The translations under genes and the position numbers were made by a program. Below, piece after piece: positions 61,564 to 64,000 of a DNA stretch of 64,000 bases. Origin of the DNA: Bradyrhizobium sp. Ash2021 (GTDB lineage: Bacteria > Pseudomonadota > Alphaproteobacteria > Rhizobiales > Xanthobacteraceae); contig NZ_CP100604.1 in assembly GCF_031202265.1 (NCBI RefSeq), positions 7,980,501 through 8,044,500 on the forward strand. The letters are read 5' to 3'. Positions within the stretch are counted from its first letter, which is position 1, and the number at the start of each line of letters is the position of its first letter. The notes beneath the pieces are model-generated. The model did no database searches, was not told where the DNA came from, and saw nothing but the letters and a program-made list of their open reading frames with translations.

Positions 61564-63207
61564 TCAGTCGAACACCCGCGCGAGGGCGGACTGGGCCTCG
61601 CGCTGGATCAGGCTCAAATGGCTCTTGTCGCGAAAACTCTCCGCATAGATCTTGTAGACGTCCTCGGTGCCTGATGGTCTCGCGGCGTACCAGCCCGTCT
61701 CAGCCTCGACCTTGATGCCGCCGAAGGATTGATCGTTGCCGGGCGCCTTGGTCCTGACAGCGCGGACCGGTTCGCCGGCGAGCTCCTTCATATTGAGTTG
61801 CTCCGGCCCCAGCGCCTTCAAGGCGCTTTTTTGCTTCGGCGTCGCCGGCACGTCGATTCGCTCGTAGAAGGGAACGCCGATCTCTTCGGTCAGTCCGGCA
61901 AACAACTGACTGGGATCGCGGCCGGTTTTGGCGAGGATTTCGGCGGCCAGAAGCCCCATCACGATGCCATCCTTGTCGGTGGTCCAGGCCGAGCCGTCCC
62001 GCTTCAGGAACGACGCGCCGGCGCTTTCCTCGCCGGCAAACCCGAATGCGCCGGAGCCAAGTCCATCGACGAACCATTTGAAACCGACCGGGGTTTCGAC
62101 CAGCTTGCGCTTCAGCTTGGCTGCGACGCGGTCGATGATCGAACTGCTGACGATGGTCTTGCCGATCGCCGCCCGCTGTCCCCATTCCGGCCGATGCTTG
62201 AACAGATAGGCGATCGCGGTCGCCAAAAAATGGTTTGGGTTCATCAGGCCGTTCGAGCGCGTCACGATGCCGTGCCGGTCGGCATCGGTATCGTTGGCAA
62301 AGGCGACGTCGAATTTGCCGCGCATCCGGATCAGGCTGGCCATCGCAAATGGGGAAGAACAATCCATCCGGATCTTGCCGTCCCAGTCCGCCGTCATGAA
62401 GCGGAATGTCGGGTCGACGGCGTCGTTCACGATCGTGGCGTTGATCCCGTAATGTTCGATGATCGGCTGCCAATAGTGAACGGCCGCGCCGCCGAGCGGA
62501 TCGATGCCGATTTTCACACCGGACGATTTCACCAGCGCCATGTCCACGACGTTGCCGAGATCGGCGACGTAGGGACCGATATAGTCGTAGAGATGCGTCG
62601 ATTGCGCCTTGCGGGCCCGCTCGTAAGGCATCCGCGCGACGCCCTTGAGGCCGGCGGTGAGATAGGCGTTTGCATTCTTTTCGACGATCGCCGTGACGTC
62701 CGTATCGGCCGGGCCGCCATGCGGCGGATTATACTTGTAGCCGCCGTCCTCGGGGGGATTGTGCGAGGGCGTGATGACGACACCGTCGGCGAGGCCGCTC
62801 GTCCTGCCCTTGTTGTAGCTCAGGATCGCGTGCGAGATCACCGGGGTTGGCGTGAAGCCGCCGCGATCGTCGATCATGATGTCGACGCCGTTGGCGGCAA
62901 ATACCTCGATGGCGCTGGCCAGCGCCGGCTCAGCGAGAGCGTGAGTGTCGATGCCGATGAACAGCGGGCCAGTCAGGCCGTTGGCGCGGCGGTAATCGCA
63001 GATCGCCTGCGTCGTCGCCAGGATATGATCTTCGTTGAAGGCATTCCTGAACGATGAGCCCCGGTGTCCCGACGTGCCGAAGGCAACGCGTTGCAGGGGA
63101 TCACCCGGATCGGGCTTGTTCGCGAAATAGGCCGTCACCAATCGCGGCACATTGACGAGAGAAGCGGGATCGACCGGTTTGCCTGCGGCGGGATTGGGTG
63201 CAGTCAC
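61564..63207 (-). CDS. pgm: Phosphoglucomutase (alpha-D-glucose phosphate-specific)
   Basis: A 547-residue enzyme interconverting glucose 1- and 6-phosphate. Seen: GTSGHRGSSFRNAFNEDHI (~residues 44-62), the phosphoserine loop TPSHNPPEDGG (~145), the metal loop NDTDADRHG (~305) and sugar/phosphate-binding PVGFKWFVDGLGSGAFGFAGEESAGASF. A GTG start at 63207 follows AGAGG. It supplies glucose 1-phosphate for glycogen and surface glucans. The M1 aminopeptidase gene follows on the same strand. Confidence 0.96.
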   Translation of the reverse strand: MTAPNPAAGKPVDPASLVNVPRLVTAYFANKPDPGDPLQRVAFGTSGHRGSSFRNAFNEDHILATTQAICDYRRANGLTGPLFIGIDTHALAEPALASAIEVFAANGVDIMIDDRGGFTPTPVISHAILSYNKGRTSGLADGVVITPSHNPPEDGGYKYNPPHGGPADTDVTAIVEKNANAYLTAGLKGVARMPYERARKAQSTHLYDYIGPYVADLGNVVDMALVKSSGVKIGIDPLGGAAVHYWQPIIEHYGINATIVNDAVDPTFRFMTADWDGKIRMDCSSPFAMASLIRMRGKFDVAFANDTDADRHGIVTRSNGLMNPNHFLATAIAYLFKHRPEWGQRAAIGKTIVSSSIIDRVAAKLKRKLVETPVGFKWFVDGLGSGAFGFAGEESAGASFLKRDGSAWTTDKDGIVMGLLAAEILAKTGRDPSQLFAGLTEEIGVPFYERIDVPATPKQKSALKALGPEQLNMKELAGEPVRAVRTKAPGNDQSFGGIKVEAETGWYAARPSGTEDVYKIYAESFRDKSHLSLIQREAQSALARVFD

Positions 63208-63358
63208 ATGACCTCTCAGGGGCGATAGCGGCTCTGAAGGATCACTTTATACCCGGAACAGGCATCAGGAGTCATCGATAGAATAACAACTCACTCAGGT
63301 CGATGCGAGCGAGCCGAAAATTGCTCAGCCTCCATTGAGAGAAACGAGCACGCCTGCG

Positions 63359-63670
63359 TCACTCATCTCTTGTCCTGATAAAATGGGCTTTCGAGCGAGC
63401 GGGGTGCTGTCTCGCCTCTCGCGACAGGCCAGCAAGAGAAAACCCGAGCTCCGCAGGCATCGGGCAGAAAGGCGAGATATCCTCTTGCGCCAACGTCACG
63501 ATGTCCTCTTGCGGCAACGTCATGCCGTTTTCCAGCCAATCACCGGCAACAGAGAAGGTGATCAGGATCGTCAGACAAACCAGCAGGACGATGACGCCGG
63601 CAAGCGGGCGCGTCCTGCACTGAACGTCGCGACCTGCCGCTCCGCAACTGTTTGTCGTGGGTTCCGTCAT
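63359..63670 (-). CDS. Small single-span membrane protein
   Basis: A 103-residue protein: a short polar start with two cysteines (TNSCGAAGRDVQCRTR), one transmembrane helix (~residues 23-43, LAGVIVLLVCLTILITFSVAG) and an outward or cytosolic tail with the imperfect repeat LPQEDIVTLAQEDIS and a basic end. ATG at 63670 is preferred to 63715. No family is recognised; it is isolated between pgm and the right-edge fragment. Confidence 0.45.
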   Translation of the reverse strand: MTEPTTNSCGAAGRDVQCRTRPLAGVIVLLVCLTILITFSVAGDWLENGMTLPQEDIVTLAQEDISPFCPMPAELGFSLAGLSREARQHPARSKAHFIRTRDE

Positions 63671-63739
63671 GCATACCTCGGAACCCGAGTTAGGTCGCGG
63701 CCGCAGCGCTTTCAATGTCCAGCAAGCCGATTTCGACGA

Positions 63740-64000
63740 CTAGTCAGCGCTCATCAATGCAATGTGATGACACTCGGTCGCCTTGTCCGCCGGAACAGGC
63801 ATTCGATGCACATTTCCTGGGCGGCAACGGCCTGCGGCGTGCCAACCGTCGACATGATTGAGAAATAATTCAAAAGCCGGTCGCCTTTGACGAGGCTCAG
63901 GGGAATGACGGGCATGAAGCGCAACACGACAGGATTCTTCCACTCGCTGTTCACATCGGGATAGGCGAGCGATGCCCTGGGCAATTCCTTGGTTTTTTCG
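63740..64000 (-). pseudogene. 3' end of a gene, probably a regulator, with an apparent frameshift (partial)
   Basis: The minus-strand frame open at the right edge reads PRASLAYPDVNSEWKNPVVL, MPVIPLSLVKGDRLLNYFS and STVGTPQAVAAQEMCIECLF, then turns into RRTRRPSVITLH and stops at 63754. In the next frame PADKATECHHIALMSAD continues from the same spot and stops at 63740. One extra C at TTCCGG (63790-63795) would give IECLFPADKATE, the expected family ending. The GTPQ-V-AQE-IE-LFPADxAT pattern recalls the ligand-binding C-terminus of XRE/MmyB-type regulators; this family call is tentative because the N-terminus lies outside the window. Confidence 0.45.

Noticed and set aside
1..64000. tRNA, rRNA, riboswitch or CRISPR features
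   Set aside because: I looked for T-loop and acceptor-stem patterns, rRNA-like blocks and regularly spaced repeats and saw none that I could support; a covariance-model scan would be needed to exclude them.

Overview
The window reads as chromosomal DNA of a Bradyrhizobium-like alphaproteobacterium (Nitrobacteraceae/Rhizobiales). The evidence is the high GC content with strong third-position GC bias, the family make-up (short PutA with a divergent Lrp regulator, Liv-type ABC transporter with an acyl-CoA ligase, SorAB-like sulfite dehydrogenase, OpgC, IalB, many acyl-CoA enzymes), and the REP-like palindromes and dispersed repeats typical of that group. This assignment rests on recognition, not on a database search. 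No tRNA, rRNA or CRISPR array was seen.

1-29.7 kb is mostly metabolic backbone. In order it holds: a GT39-type glycosyltransferase whose reading frame runs into a helicase/zinc-ribbon tail at the left edge; a membrane adenylate cyclase with a haem-b-like anchor and a [2Fe-2S] domain; a small secreted His/Gly protein; sorAB-like genes; a cold-shock protein; putR/putA; a CoA-transferase; an aromatic-acid-type MFS transporter with an FAD hydroxylase; a CxxCH exported protein; a single-span envelope protein with Pro/Glu/Lys repeats; a cyclic-nucleotide-binding protein translationally coupled to a metallo-beta-lactamase-fold hydrolase; a GST; and a six-gene operon (acyl-CoA ligase, livG, livH, livM, substrate-binding protein, livF). 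The Liv operon lies between two direct copies of a dispersed repeat.

30-46 kb is an accessory zone with visible decay. It contains intact signalling genes: a LuxR-type response regulator convergent with a MASE1-type hybrid kinase, a GAF histidine kinase and an AraC regulator. It also has envelope genes (OpgC, DUF4239, an anchored TAXI protein, IalB and an exported hydrolase). Among them lie broken pieces: an OpgC gene ending in the tail of an ABC substrate-binding protein, a methyltransferase N-terminus cut at motif I, a frameshifted exported protein, the 5' end of a group II intron, an integrase N-terminus, and copies or fragments of the dispersed repeat.

46-64 kb returns to backbone: a lemA-TPM-TPM operon; an enoyl-CoA hydratase with two acyl-CoA dehydrogenases; a lone CoxL-like molybdenum hydroxylase large subunit between two REP-like palindromes; a dihydrodipicolinate-synthase-family enzyme; an unusual membrane hydrolase paired with an exported GH75-like protein; an M1 aminopeptidase; phosphoglucomutase; and a regulator-like gene fragment at the right edge with an apparent frameshift.

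No single island here is clearly a new defence or mobile system. The most unusual items are the redox-type adenylate cyclase, the two chimeric genes, the mosaic repeat family bracketing the Liv operon, and the hydrolase/GH75-like pair.
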